Positions 20,001 through 27,741 of a DNA stretch of 64,000 nucleotides are shown piece after piece. Source of the DNA: Arcticibacterium sp964021845 (GTDB taxonomy: Bacteria; Bacteroidota; Bacteroidia; Cytophagales; Spirosomataceae); contig NZ_CAXHZC010000009.1 of assembly GCF_964021845.1 (NCBI RefSeq), forward strand, positions 1-64,000, given 5' to 3'. Numbering within the stretch: the first letter of the stretch is position 1; every line of letters starts with the position of its first letter. Both the position numbers and the translations under genes were made by a program. The notes beneath the pieces were generated by a model. That model was not told where the DNA came from and searched no databases. It worked only from the letters and a program-made list of their open reading frames with translations.

Positions 20001-20079
20001 CTATCGCATAGAAGCAGAAACAGGTTCCGTTTTTGATGCCGAGCTGGGGGTGGTTTTGGATGTGAATCCTGAGAACTAA
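17005..20079 (+). CDS. Large exported beta-solenoid repeat protein
   Basis: 1024 residues with a Sec signal (cleavage after FAQAQ). The start of the mature part (WDGGAGTNNWEDANNWNP) resembles passenger-domain starts of autotransporter-like proteins, and a similar DWHTAANWNNGVVP motif recurs near residue 965. Between them more than twenty short turns of the form LxNxGxIxI, with (I/V)IDSS and GIxN, point to a right-handed beta-helix. No type IX C-terminal domain was recognised, so its anchoring is unknown. An adhesin or matrix role is inferred. It is followed 78 bases later by a YadA-head-like gene. Confidence 0.75.
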   Translation: MKYTTTAFFVLLNLFAQAQTKTWDGGAGTNNWEDANNWNPNGVPSILNDVEIDNDSVSINANTNVKSILLESTHATETNQAIFLQNGVTLSVFNSTSNGLELEDEARFWNAGNLVIINTAADGLLVNSGRFENMASQGEVYISLCSSGIVNKGTFQNRNNAEVNINDVNFFGFDNNSTSSQSSNRGSITIYDGQFGFNNDGTYLNRGELNIYSSTQIGLVTNNDFQNLSNGVISIDSLQDEGIFASSDFINEGALNIKGGLHNGIEDFGLLNLVNSGTIYISKSAENGIELDNAGSSLLNEIGGEIIIDSTTKEGVLTNQLIKNNGEIFINETTEDGIVLLPGTSGSILNNGLIHIKNTGEHGIGITDGLFKSEVGAQIIVENTGGSGIFTFKKLVNTGSIIIKKSDTYGIHSRDSLVNHGQIEIDESVLAGFFQEEYFLNTSGASLEISNTVNKGVISFDKLVNEGSISINNSGTGVFIDTTNLDSLVNNGSITILRSETNGIEHQGTVFINTDEGEILIDSTGLSCFKIENKFTNEGEITIKRAGTHGIHNTEINTDSLLNNGVFIIESSQESGIHNEGALVFNQSEGEISIDSSGAGGFYTSGKFNNDGSLVISNSLYEGLAIGYFGDSVINNSLITIYNSGGDGMVNEGERSLVNTILGEIIIDSSGDNGFFNDGKFINDGILYIQKAGFHGLEIETRDSLINNGLIRILNSTNDGIKNYSLKTYNSIHGEIIIDSTGDVGFYNEEKFVNDGSLSISNSEETGLQNSDTLINNGFVKVENAGTFGIVNTGNFFLNGSCGVFKLNGSISISSSILNKGLIEGPNFSLFFNSTDSLVNDGTMYIRNPISSPYFVNNGNLIYPFEGTLSDGVKEMNITTVGVSPIQTIASTWWVDEAKTVIAGTYDNIEQSFTPNTAGISADTLWLELNSVNCAILVGIPVNQIKPCFGVISTFTGAVSSDWHTAANWNNGVVPSYCTVVVIPASQTCTITTGRKARAYRIEAETGSVFDAELGVVLDVNPEN

Positions 20080-20157
20080 ATAAATTTTATAAAACCTTAT
20101 CAATTGCATAGACCTTCAGGAATCGGTTTGGCAAAGTCTTTTAAAAAGAACAGAATC

Positions 20158-21372
20158 ATGAAAAAAATAATTTACTTCTCATTTCTCATATTATTAAGCA
20201 GTTCATTATTTGCCCAATCAGTATTAGTAGAACCCACGGGCATTACGCCAGCTCCTGGTGGTGGTGATTCAGTATCAGACGCTGATGGCAATACCAAAGT
20301 AGAAGTTGAAAAAACGAGCGATGAAGACAAAATACGTTTCACGGCAAGCGGAAAAGAAATTGCAGTTTTAGATAGTCAGACCTTACACTTGGCAGCCCCA
20401 GGAAATAGTGTTTTTATAGGCCTAGATGCTGGTAGGATAGATGAAGGGACGCACTCTTTATTAGCAAACGATAATGTAGGAGTTGGAACTAGAGTTTTAT
20501 ATTATAATACTAGCGGCTACCATAACACAGCTTTGGGGAACGAAGCACTTAATAATAACAGTATAGGTTATGCTAATTCTGCTCTGGGGCGGCGGTCATT
20601 ATTTTCTAATACAACAGGAAGTTCAAATTCTGCAATGGGTTGGGGTGCCCTTGTCAACAATACAACAGGGTATAGCAATTCAGCCTTTGGGAGAACTGCT
20701 CTCAGCAGTATTACAACAGGGTATAACAATTCAGCCTTTGGCTTCCAAGCCCTAAGCAGAAATACCAAAGGTATAAAAAACGTAGCGTTTGGAGTACAGG
20801 CAGGGGCTACAGATACTTTGGGTAATCATAATGTTTATATTGGTCATGCCACAGGCGGAGACTATCTAAGTCCTATGACTAATCGTTCAGGGAGCGTCTT
20901 TGTGGGTTATCAAGCTGGTTTTCATGAAACAGAAAGCGACAAGCTGTATATAGAAAATTCTGACTCCGATGAACCCTTAATTTATGGAGATTTTGACCAA
21001 GACCAACTTAAAGTAAACGGCATTTTTGCTGTAAGAGATGAATCCAGACTAAGAGGCTATACCACGCTAGGAGATGACGCCTTAACACCAAGTATTAAAA
21101 TGAAGAAGTTAGTAGGTTCATTTACGTCTAGCAGTGGTGGTGGGAGCTCCTACATAGCACATGGTTTAGCAGATGCCGATAGAATTCTGTCTGTAGATGT
21201 GGCAGTAAACGTTTCTTCTAACGTCTGGATTCCTGAAAACTTTACCAATACTGCGGATAGGGAGTACAATTTTTATTACAATGATGCGGAGGTAGTTATA
21301 GCCAATAAATCAGGAAATAGTAGTGAAATTTTAAATAAAGCAGTAAGAATACTAATTACCTACGAAGAGTAA
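20158..21372 (+). CDS. Exported protein with YadA-head-like repeats
   Basis: 404 residues from ATG 20158, chosen because a signal peptide (KKIIYFSFLILLSSSLFAQ) starts there; an upstream in-frame TTG at 20104 adds only non-signal sequence. Residues about 100-260 carry repeats of the type NTTGYSNSAFGxxAL, as in heads of trimeric autotransporter adhesins. The last 90 residues (IAHGL, ILSVDV, FYYN, VRILITYEE) resemble the end of the protein at 22627-24045. There is no membrane anchor of classical YadA type. It is probably a surface or matrix protein co-transcribed with the next three genes (gaps 28, 7 and 1 bases). Confidence 0.75.
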   Translation: MKKIIYFSFLILLSSSLFAQSVLVEPTGITPAPGGGDSVSDADGNTKVEVEKTSDEDKIRFTASGKEIAVLDSQTLHLAAPGNSVFIGLDAGRIDEGTHSLLANDNVGVGTRVLYYNTSGYHNTALGNEALNNNSIGYANSALGRRSLFSNTTGSSNSAMGWGALVNNTTGYSNSAFGRTALSSITTGYNNSAFGFQALSRNTKGIKNVAFGVQAGATDTLGNHNVYIGHATGGDYLSPMTNRSGSVFVGYQAGFHETESDKLYIENSDSDEPLIYGDFDQDQLKVNGIFAVRDESRLRGYTTLGDDALTPSIKMKKLVGSFTSSSGGGSSYIAHGLADADRILSVDVAVNVSSNVWIPENFTNTADREYNFYYNDAEVVIANKSGNSSEILNKAVRILITYEE

Positions 21373-21400
21373 GTCACAAGAACCTTAAAATCAAAATGCT

Positions 21401-22240
21401 ATGAAATCTAAACTAATTATATTTTTACTTTTTATTAATGCGGCGGCAATAGCCCAGCACTCCCAAATGTTTCCAGACTCTGTGAAAACCAACAGGTTTG
21501 TGGGAGATACACTCCATGTAGATAAAGCCATAACGGATAGCCTAGTTTCTAGAAGCGTAACCGCAAAACGATACTTTATAAGTCCACTTAACTCTAATGA
21601 AAATAATTTACCCGTTTTTATTAGACAAGACAGCACCATAGGTGGTTTTAGTACCAAGGCAGATAGTTTTGCTATTGCCGTACCAGGAGCAGCTTTTAGG
21701 CCAGAGCATTTTGATAGAAATCCCTCAGAAATAGAACCTGATTATTATGCACAGGCCATGCCCTTTCAGAATGGCTTTGTGTGGGGAATAGATGGTTTTT
21801 ATTCGCTTATTGCTCCTTTTTCTATTGGTTTAAATCATGAGCGGAATAATATCAGGCTCAAAGAATTTGAGGTCTGCGGCTGGGATAGCAATTCTGAAAT
21901 GGATTTATTGGCTTTACTACATGAAACATACTTTGTGGGTGTAATCCAAAAAGATACCGTAAGAATGCACACAAGAAGTAATGGCGGAGGTGCCTTTAAT
22001 CGTGGCTGCTGGAAAACAGATGTGGCCATTGGGGATACAGATAATTTTAATCTAAACCAGTCTGAAAAGAATTATTGGATAGAAATAATTCCTGTAAAAA
22101 AGACATATACTTATGATTTTGAAGACCCACCCATTCACAGTGAATTTGGTAATTGGCCGCCATTAAATGGCAATATTCCTGTCTCTTCTACGGGTATTTT
22201 GCGGCTCATGAATGTGCGATTGTTTTATTCCTATAAATAA
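21401..22240 (+). CDS. Exported protein of unknown function
   Basis: 279 residues with a Sec signal (LIIFLLFINAAAIAQ). No domain was recognised. The C-terminal half is rich in aromatic residues and looks like a beta-sandwich. It has two lone Cys (CGWDSNSE and GCWKTD). It sits between a YadA-head-like gene and a LytTR gene with short gaps, so it is probably part of one operon and exported with its neighbours. Confidence 0.65.
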   Translation: MKSKLIIFLLFINAAAIAQHSQMFPDSVKTNRFVGDTLHVDKAITDSLVSRSVTAKRYFISPLNSNENNLPVFIRQDSTIGGFSTKADSFAIAVPGAAFRPEHFDRNPSEIEPDYYAQAMPFQNGFVWGIDGFYSLIAPFSIGLNHERNNIRLKEFEVCGWDSNSEMDLLALLHETYFVGVIQKDTVRMHTRSNGGGAFNRGCWKTDVAIGDTDNFNLNQSEKNYWIEIIPVKKTYTYDFEDPPIHSEFGNWPPLNGNIPVSSTGILRLMNVRLFYSYK

Positions 22241-22247
22241 ACAAGCC

Positions 22248-22625
22248 ATGAAAGTGTTACAAAACAGCAAAGGCGAAACTTATTTTAGCTTAAATCATGG
22301 CAAAAGAAATGTGCTAACTCCTGAGATACGCTATATAAAAAGTGATGGGAATTATAGCTGTATTTTATTGCGTACGGGAGAAGTGCTTCTTAGCTCATTT
22401 ACCTTAAAAGTTTACGCAGACCAGCTTCTTAAACGCCCCAATTTTTTTGTGGGAAAGCGTGGCTTACTTATTAATCTCAATTACCTAAAAACCCTCTCAG
22501 AGATAGATGGTGTACTTTATGGCGTATTTAAAAACGGTGAAGAGCTGCCACTATCTAGACGTAAAGGGAAAGGCCTTTTAATGCATTTAAGAAGACATAG
22601 AGGGTTTATTAACAGAGTTTATTAG
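22248..22625 (+). CDS. Stand-alone LytTR DNA-binding protein
   Basis: 125 residues from ATG 22248, seven bases after the upstream stop; the longer frame from 22212 starts inside the previous gene. It is a lone LytTR domain (RYIKSDGNYSCILL, FFVGKRGLLINLNYL, LPLSRRKGK) with no receiver domain. It ends one base before the start of the next gene, an exported protein. The same arrangement occurs at 27386/27742. It probably regulates surface-protein genes; the input signal is unknown. Confidence 0.85.
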   Translation: MKVLQNSKGETYFSLNHGKRNVLTPEIRYIKSDGNYSCILLRTGEVLLSSFTLKVYADQLLKRPNFFVGKRGLLINLNYLKTLSEIDGVLYGVFKNGEELPLSRRKGKGLLMHLRRHRGFINRVY

Positions 22626-22626
22626 T

Positions 22627-24045
22627 ATGATAAAACGTTTATTTCTGTTTGGTATGCTCGCTATTTCTAGCTTAAATATAGCTGGCCAAAGCGTCACTAT
22701 AATGCCTGATGGCAAAGTAGAACAAAAAGCCAGTTCGGCTAGTTTATTTCTCTTGGGAGCAGGAGTACCAGAAATGAGCATAAAAAAGTCTTTAGGGACG
22801 CTTGTCAATCCATCTTCCGTAACTTTTAATAATGCCCTTTTTGAGCTAAATGCTGCGGGTTATAATGGTTTAGAATACACCAGCTCTAGAGCTAAAATGA
22901 GACTGGCTACCTCAGAAGTGTGGAGCACTACAGCAAACGGCACAAAAATTCAGTTTTATACCACAAAAAACGGAGAAACAGATTTAAAAGAAAGGTTAAG
23001 AATATCTAATACAGGGCTGATAGGCGTGGGTACAAACTCCCCAGAGGCCAGGCTTGATGTTTCACATCTAAGTACTCTAAATGAGCCTACCTTGAGGCTT
23101 TTTGAGACAGGTATTAGTTCGCCATCCAGAATCCACTTTAGTAATGAAGGATTTGATTCTTATTGGTATATAAATGCACAACATGCAAACTATGGAGTTA
23201 ACCATTTTGCTATAGGGTCTTCTGTCCTAGCTGATATTTTTAGAATTTCTAGCTTAGGTAGAGTAGGTATTCACCAGACTAATCCACAAACTCGCTTGCA
23301 TTTATCGGGAGGAAATTTCACCATTGACCATTCAGAACCTAAAATATTATTGAAACGGAACTCTTCCAGTATGGCATCTAAATTGGTATTCCATAAACCA
23401 GATAATTCTGAAGGAGCAGAAATAACTCAGGAAGGTTCAGACCTCTTTATACATACCGGAAATACCAAGGGTACGGGACTTAGCATTTCCGCGACTAATA
23501 AAGTAGGAATAGGTACTGATTCGCCTGCTTATGGACTACATATTGCTAAAATAGGAGAGTCTCAAGGTGCTACTTCAGGTATCCTTTCCATTGGTTCTGA
23601 TACCCACATGAATTTAGATGGGAATGAAATAGACTCTTACAGTTACCTCAATACAGGAAATAAACTCTATCTCAATGCTAATTCTCAGGAAAATGTAGAG
23701 ATAGGTAAAACGGGTGGTACAGGAGATTTGGTGGCCAATAATTACACTCAATTAGGAAGTAGTGCTCCTAAAATAAAGCAAAAGTTAATAGAAGGAACCA
23801 CTGACGTAAATAATAGCTCCACACAAATTCCGCATGGTTTAGATTTCCATAAAATCATATCTGTGCAGGTTCATATCTATAAAGAGTCTCATGTCAATAA
23901 TACCATAGGCGAGGCCTATTATCCTTCTGGTGGAGGTCTTTATACTTATTATTATCAATTTAATTCAACTAATATTACGCTTTTAGATGTAAATACTAAT
24001 CTTAGAAACCAACCTTTTAAAGTGTTGGTGACCTATAAAGATTAA
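22627..24045 (+). CDS. Exported tail-fibre-like repeat protein
   Basis: 472 residues with a Sec signal (cleavage after NIAGQ). It has repeats of the type IGVGTNSPEARLDVS, VGIHQTNPQTRLHLSG and VGIGTDSPAYGLHIA, common in Bacteroidota secreted and phage-tail-fibre-like proteins. The last 90 residues (IPHGL, IISVQVH, YYYQFN, FKVLVTYKD) match in pattern the end of the protein encoded at 20158-21372. Its stop shares TTAA with the stop of the convergent kinase gene. Surface location is inferred. Confidence 0.75.
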   Translation: MIKRLFLFGMLAISSLNIAGQSVTIMPDGKVEQKASSASLFLLGAGVPEMSIKKSLGTLVNPSSVTFNNALFELNAAGYNGLEYTSSRAKMRLATSEVWSTTANGTKIQFYTTKNGETDLKERLRISNTGLIGVGTNSPEARLDVSHLSTLNEPTLRLFETGISSPSRIHFSNEGFDSYWYINAQHANYGVNHFAIGSSVLADIFRISSLGRVGIHQTNPQTRLHLSGGNFTIDHSEPKILLKRNSSSMASKLVFHKPDNSEGAEITQEGSDLFIHTGNTKGTGLSISATNKVGIGTDSPAYGLHIAKIGESQGATSGILSIGSDTHMNLDGNEIDSYSYLNTGNKLYLNANSQENVEIGKTGGTGDLVANNYTQLGSSAPKIKQKLIEGTTDVNNSSTQIPHGLDFHKIISVQVHIYKESHVNNTIGEAYYPSGGGLYTYYYQFNSTNITLLDVNTNLRNQPFKVLVTYKD

Positions 24046-27000
24046 GAAGCCTGTTTAAGAGCCACCTCCACTATAAAGCCTTGGTCATAATAAGTTCTAA
24101 AGTTTCCGCCTATTTTCTCTGCTCTAGCTCTCATGTTGCTTTGGCCCAAACCATCCGTTGGAGTATCCTCTTTTAAAGCACCATTATCTTTTATACGCAT
24201 TAATACAGTTTTTGACTCTTGCTGAAGGTTAATCGTGACCTTGTTGCCATTGGAGTGTTTTAGGAGGTTGGTGATGGCTTCCTTAAAAATTAGATAGAGG
24301 TTTTGACGGACGTCAGGCTGAATAAAGGCTTTTGAATTGAAACCAGCGGTGTCAAAATCATACTGAAAGTTTTTTAGGGGGAGGTTCGTATTGGCATAAG
24401 CATTCATCCTGTCCAAAAGGTTTTCATACTTATCTTTTCGGGAGTCAATAGCCCATACTGTATCTCGCATGCGTTCCATGGCTTCTCTAGCCATTTCGCT
24501 TATTTTATTCAGGCTTTCCGGCTCTATCTCCTTTACGCCTAGTGCCATCAGCTCAGACTTCATGGAGAGGCCTGTCAAAATACTACCTACGTCGTCATGT
24601 AAATCTGCCGATATCTTGGTCCTGATATTTTCGGTAGCCTTAAATTTTTGGAGGTTCAGGTAGGTTCTGTATCTAATCCAAGCATAAATAGCAGCTACCG
24701 AAAGTAATACGTAGAGTATAATGGCCCACCAAGTTTTATACCATGGCGGATGAATTATTATAGGGAAAGACTTTTCTTCAGACCAAACACCATCGCTATT
24801 CGCTGCCGCAAAAACTAGTTTATACTCCCCGGCATTTAAGTTGGTGTAAAAGGCTTCATTGCCGTGTTTTAAGGTTTTGAATTCTTCGTCATATCCAGCT
24901 AGTTTATATTTTATTTTATTGTTTGAAGATTCTTTAAAATGTAAGGCTTCAAACTCAAAACTCAATCTATTTTGAAAGTATTCTAATTCTAGCCCTTTTC
25001 TATGACCAATAGAGACGGTAGAGTCGTACGCTAAATCATTTTTTAAAAATGGGACTGTAGCTGAGCTTAGGTTAATAAAAGGGGCTATTTGATTGGCTTT
25101 TAAAAGTTCAGGTTCTATAACACTTATACCGTTTTCACCTCCAAAATACACTTTCCCGTTATAAGTAACTACCGGAGCAGGCTTATTGAAACTGCCTTCA
25201 CTAAAATTGCTGTTTTTGTACAAACTACTTTTGCCATCTTCGTACTTAATAATACCTAAAGAGCTTTGCATCCAGTAAGTATTTATGGGCTCCTCTACTA
25301 TCCAGTTAAAGTTTTCTTCTGAGTCTCTGTCTTGAATCAGTAGCGGTTTCAGACTTAAGTCTTCGTTGTCTATCTCAAATATTTTATTGGCAAATATTCC
25401 CCATAATTTGTTTTGTTTATCTCGGTATAAGTAACTAACAAATTCACTCTGCTGCGGAGATTTATTTATCCAGTTAAGCTTTAATTCGTCGTAACTTAAA
25501 GTAGCCAGTCCTATGTCTGTTCCTACCAGTAGTCTGTCATTTTCTGGGTCATCGAGAAAGCACTTAACCTGAATGAATTTTTTACTGATGGGGTCTTGAG
25601 CAAGCTCAAAAATATTTTTTATTTGTCCTGTTTTTGGCTCAATGAATTTCAGTCTATTCCAATTGTCAATCATCCAGACTTTTCCTTGAGAGTCCTCCAT
25701 GATTCGTAAGCCCCTTCTTAGGTAATTACCAAGCGAGTCTACTACTTGGTCGTATTCATACGTTTGATTAGTTTTTTTAAGGTCCGATGAAAAAACGTAA
25801 TTTTTGAAGGAGCTTCCTGCCCAAATCTCTTTATTGTTACGCTGTAACAGTCCGAAGTAAGCGGTGTTGTCAGATGACTTTTTGCTGATAAGGCCCTTTC
25901 CATTTATAGCATAAATGCCTTTTTTCGTGCTTCCAATAATTCCATTGTCGGTTGCGGCCAAGTCATAGACAGGCAGGTTATTACCAAGAGCGGTGGATTT
26001 GAACTTATAAAAAACAGAAGAGGCCGCCGTTAAATGACTTCCTGAGAGCCAGTAGTTATTTTGAGCATCTCTGTTAAGGGTCATTATTTTATTAGCAGGT
26101 AGTTCAGAGTTCTCTGTGTTGTACGCTACCACCACTTCTTTGTTTTCTACATCTAACAATAGCAAACCATGGTAATTGGTCGCCAACCATATCAAATTCC
26201 CTTCTTTTAGCACCTCTCTTATGGCTACTTTGTAAGGAGAATTTATGATGTTTTCAACTTCAATGAAGTCAAGTATAGTCTCAGTTTTGGGGTCAAAATG
26301 AACGAGGCCACGTTCAAAATCTGAAATCCAGAAGGTGCCATCTTTGTCTATTTCAATATCCGTTATCCAATCGTCTAGTAGTTTGTTTTTGAAGGCAGGT
26401 CTATCTCTTAAAAAATCATACGCTCCAGTCTTTGGGTCAAACTTTACAAGTCCAAACTTTCTGGTACCCAGCCATATTTGACCATCAAGGTCTTTTTCTA
26501 ATATTTCAATACGTATTTTTTCAGGATGGGGCCAGTCCATATTTCTAATTTTCTCAATAGGGAAAACCATCGTACTATCACTCTTTAGGCTCACTTTTTG
26601 TATTCCACCATAGCCACCTACCCAAATATGCTCCTTAGCTCCCTGCATCATATTCATGGGTCTTTCATCAGACCAGCCATTCTCTAGTTTGGTAGCGTGT
26701 GCCACCATGCTGTTGGTCTCTCTATTATACCAGTGGAGATATCCAGCACCTGAGAAGAGCCAAAGTTTTCCGGTATAGTCTTCAAAAAATGAGGTGGCTC
26801 CCTGGAGACGAATGTTTTTGTCAATGTCATCAAAGAAAGGCGTGAACGTAGTTCCGTCAAAACGCATAACTCCTTTACCAGTGGCTATCCATATATAACC
26901 AAAGCTGTCAGTATAAACGTTTAATAACTCTGAGGATATAAGACCGTCAGCAGTGTTATATGATTTGAAATATAAATTGGTGTCTGCCTTGCTGGTATGG

Positions 27001-27110
27001 GAAGTGCCTTTTTCTTTAATGGTATTCCCGTAAAATTCAGTTTTCTTTTTACACGAAAAGACAGAGAATAGACATAAGAATATTAGGGGAAATAGAAGGT
27101 CTTTTTTCAC
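24042..27110 (-). CDS. Two-component propeller/Y_Y_Y sensor histidine kinase
   Basis: 1022 residues. A lipoprotein-like signal (VFSC, C20) is followed by many two-component-propeller repeats (GYIWIATGKGVMRFDG, IWVGGYGGIQKV, LVGTDIGLATL; about 50-680), a Y_Y_Y domain (about 690-775), one membrane helix (about 788-808) and a cytoplasmic HisKA_3/HATPase kinase with H near 836 in ISADLHDDVGS and N in EAITNLLKHSNG. Unlike hybrid systems of this class it has no receiver or DNA-binding domain, so its partner regulator must be separate. It is transcribed against the surface-protein genes and may sense an extracellular glycan or surface cue. Confidence 0.9.
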   Translation of the reverse strand: MKKDLLFPLIFLCLFSVFSCKKKTEFYGNTIKEKGTSHTSKADTNLYFKSYNTADGLISSELLNVYTDSFGYIWIATGKGVMRFDGTTFTPFFDDIDKNIRLQGATSFFEDYTGKLWLFSGAGYLHWYNRETNSMVAHATKLENGWSDERPMNMMQGAKEHIWVGGYGGIQKVSLKSDSTMVFPIEKIRNMDWPHPEKIRIEILEKDLDGQIWLGTRKFGLVKFDPKTGAYDFLRDRPAFKNKLLDDWITDIEIDKDGTFWISDFERGLVHFDPKTETILDFIEVENIINSPYKVAIREVLKEGNLIWLATNYHGLLLLDVENKEVVVAYNTENSELPANKIMTLNRDAQNNYWLSGSHLTAASSVFYKFKSTALGNNLPVYDLAATDNGIIGSTKKGIYAINGKGLISKKSSDNTAYFGLLQRNNKEIWAGSSFKNYVFSSDLKKTNQTYEYDQVVDSLGNYLRRGLRIMEDSQGKVWMIDNWNRLKFIEPKTGQIKNIFELAQDPISKKFIQVKCFLDDPENDRLLVGTDIGLATLSYDELKLNWINKSPQQSEFVSYLYRDKQNKLWGIFANKIFEIDNEDLSLKPLLIQDRDSEENFNWIVEEPINTYWMQSSLGIIKYEDGKSSLYKNSNFSEGSFNKPAPVVTYNGKVYFGGENGISVIEPELLKANQIAPFINLSSATVPFLKNDLAYDSTVSIGHRKGLELEYFQNRLSFEFEALHFKESSNNKIKYKLAGYDEEFKTLKHGNEAFYTNLNAGEYKLVFAAANSDGVWSEEKSFPIIIHPPWYKTWWAIILYVLLSVAAIYAWIRYRTYLNLQKFKATENIRTKISADLHDDVGSILTGLSMKSELMALGVKEIEPESLNKISEMAREAMERMRDTVWAIDSRKDKYENLLDRMNAYANTNLPLKNFQYDFDTAGFNSKAFIQPDVRQNLYLIFKEAITNLLKHSNGNKVTINLQQESKTVLMRIKDNGALKEDTPTDGLGQSNMRARAEKIGGNFRTYYDQGFIVEVALKQAS

Positions 27111-27270
27111 GGACTAAGATGTATAATTCGGGGTTAAATTACTTACAATCCTCATGGCCTTGTAAATAATAGAATCAGAAAACAAGACTCTGCCAATTGG
27201 CACTTTGCTTAAATGAAATTTCTGTTTTCTAAATCATCTTCAACACTAAAATACTGCTTATTACCTTTCA

Positions 27271-27361
27271 TGTCACCCTAAGGGTGACAAAAAACAAGCG
27301 AAATTCTTAAAAAAGCACCCTTTAGGGTGATTGACAGGGATCTATTTAATGGTGAGCTTTA
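27271..27361 (+). promoter_or_regulatory. Double-palindrome promoter module, copy 1
   Basis: Palindrome 1 is TGTCACCCTAAGGGTGACA (27271-27289). Palindrome 2 is CACCCTTTAGGGTG (27316-27329). A TTG box follows at 27331-27333, then 20 bases, then GAGCTTTA (27354-27361) as a variant of TAnnTTTG. The start is predicted near 27367, about 19 bases before the LytTR gene. The same 91-bp geometry occurs at 33842-33932 and 37769-37859. Confidence 0.8.
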
Positions 27362-27385
27362 CATTACTATAATTAACCTATAGCC

Positions 27386-27739
27386 ATGAACACACTCATT
27401 AATAGAAATACTAACGATATACCTAAAATACTCAAGGAAATTGAGGTGGATGAAATCAATCAATTTCAGGCCGCCTCAAACTACACTTTTGTTCTTTTGA
27501 AAAATGGGCAGAAACTTCTTTCAGGATACTCCCTAGGGGTGTTTGAGAAAATATTTAGTCAGCACGTCTTTTTAAGAATTAACCGGACTAACCTAGTCAA
27601 CAAGGACTACATATCCTCCATTATTGAAAGAGACAATTCACATTACGTCAGACTTCAAAACAACCAGGAAATACTCATCCCAAGAAGAAAGAAAAATACA
27701 ATACTGAGAACTATACCATCTATCCTTAAACCGTTTTAA
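27386..27739 (+). CDS. Stand-alone LytTR DNA-binding protein
   Basis: 117 residues forming a single LytTR domain (INQFQAASNYTFVLLKNG, HVFLRINRTNLVNKDYI, ILIPRRKK) without a receiver. The start ATG 27386 follows copy 1 of the double-palindrome promoter. The stop lies two bases before the giant exported protein gene, so the two form one transcript. It is a strong candidate for the protein that reads the palindromes and controls three surface-protein units including its own; this is inference. Confidence 0.87.
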   Translation: MNTLINRNTNDIPKILKEIEVDEINQFQAASNYTFVLLKNGQKLLSGYSLGVFEKIFSQHVFLRINRTNLVNKDYISSIIERDNSHYVRLQNNQEILIPRRKKNTILRTIPSILKPF

Positions 27740-27741
27740 AT

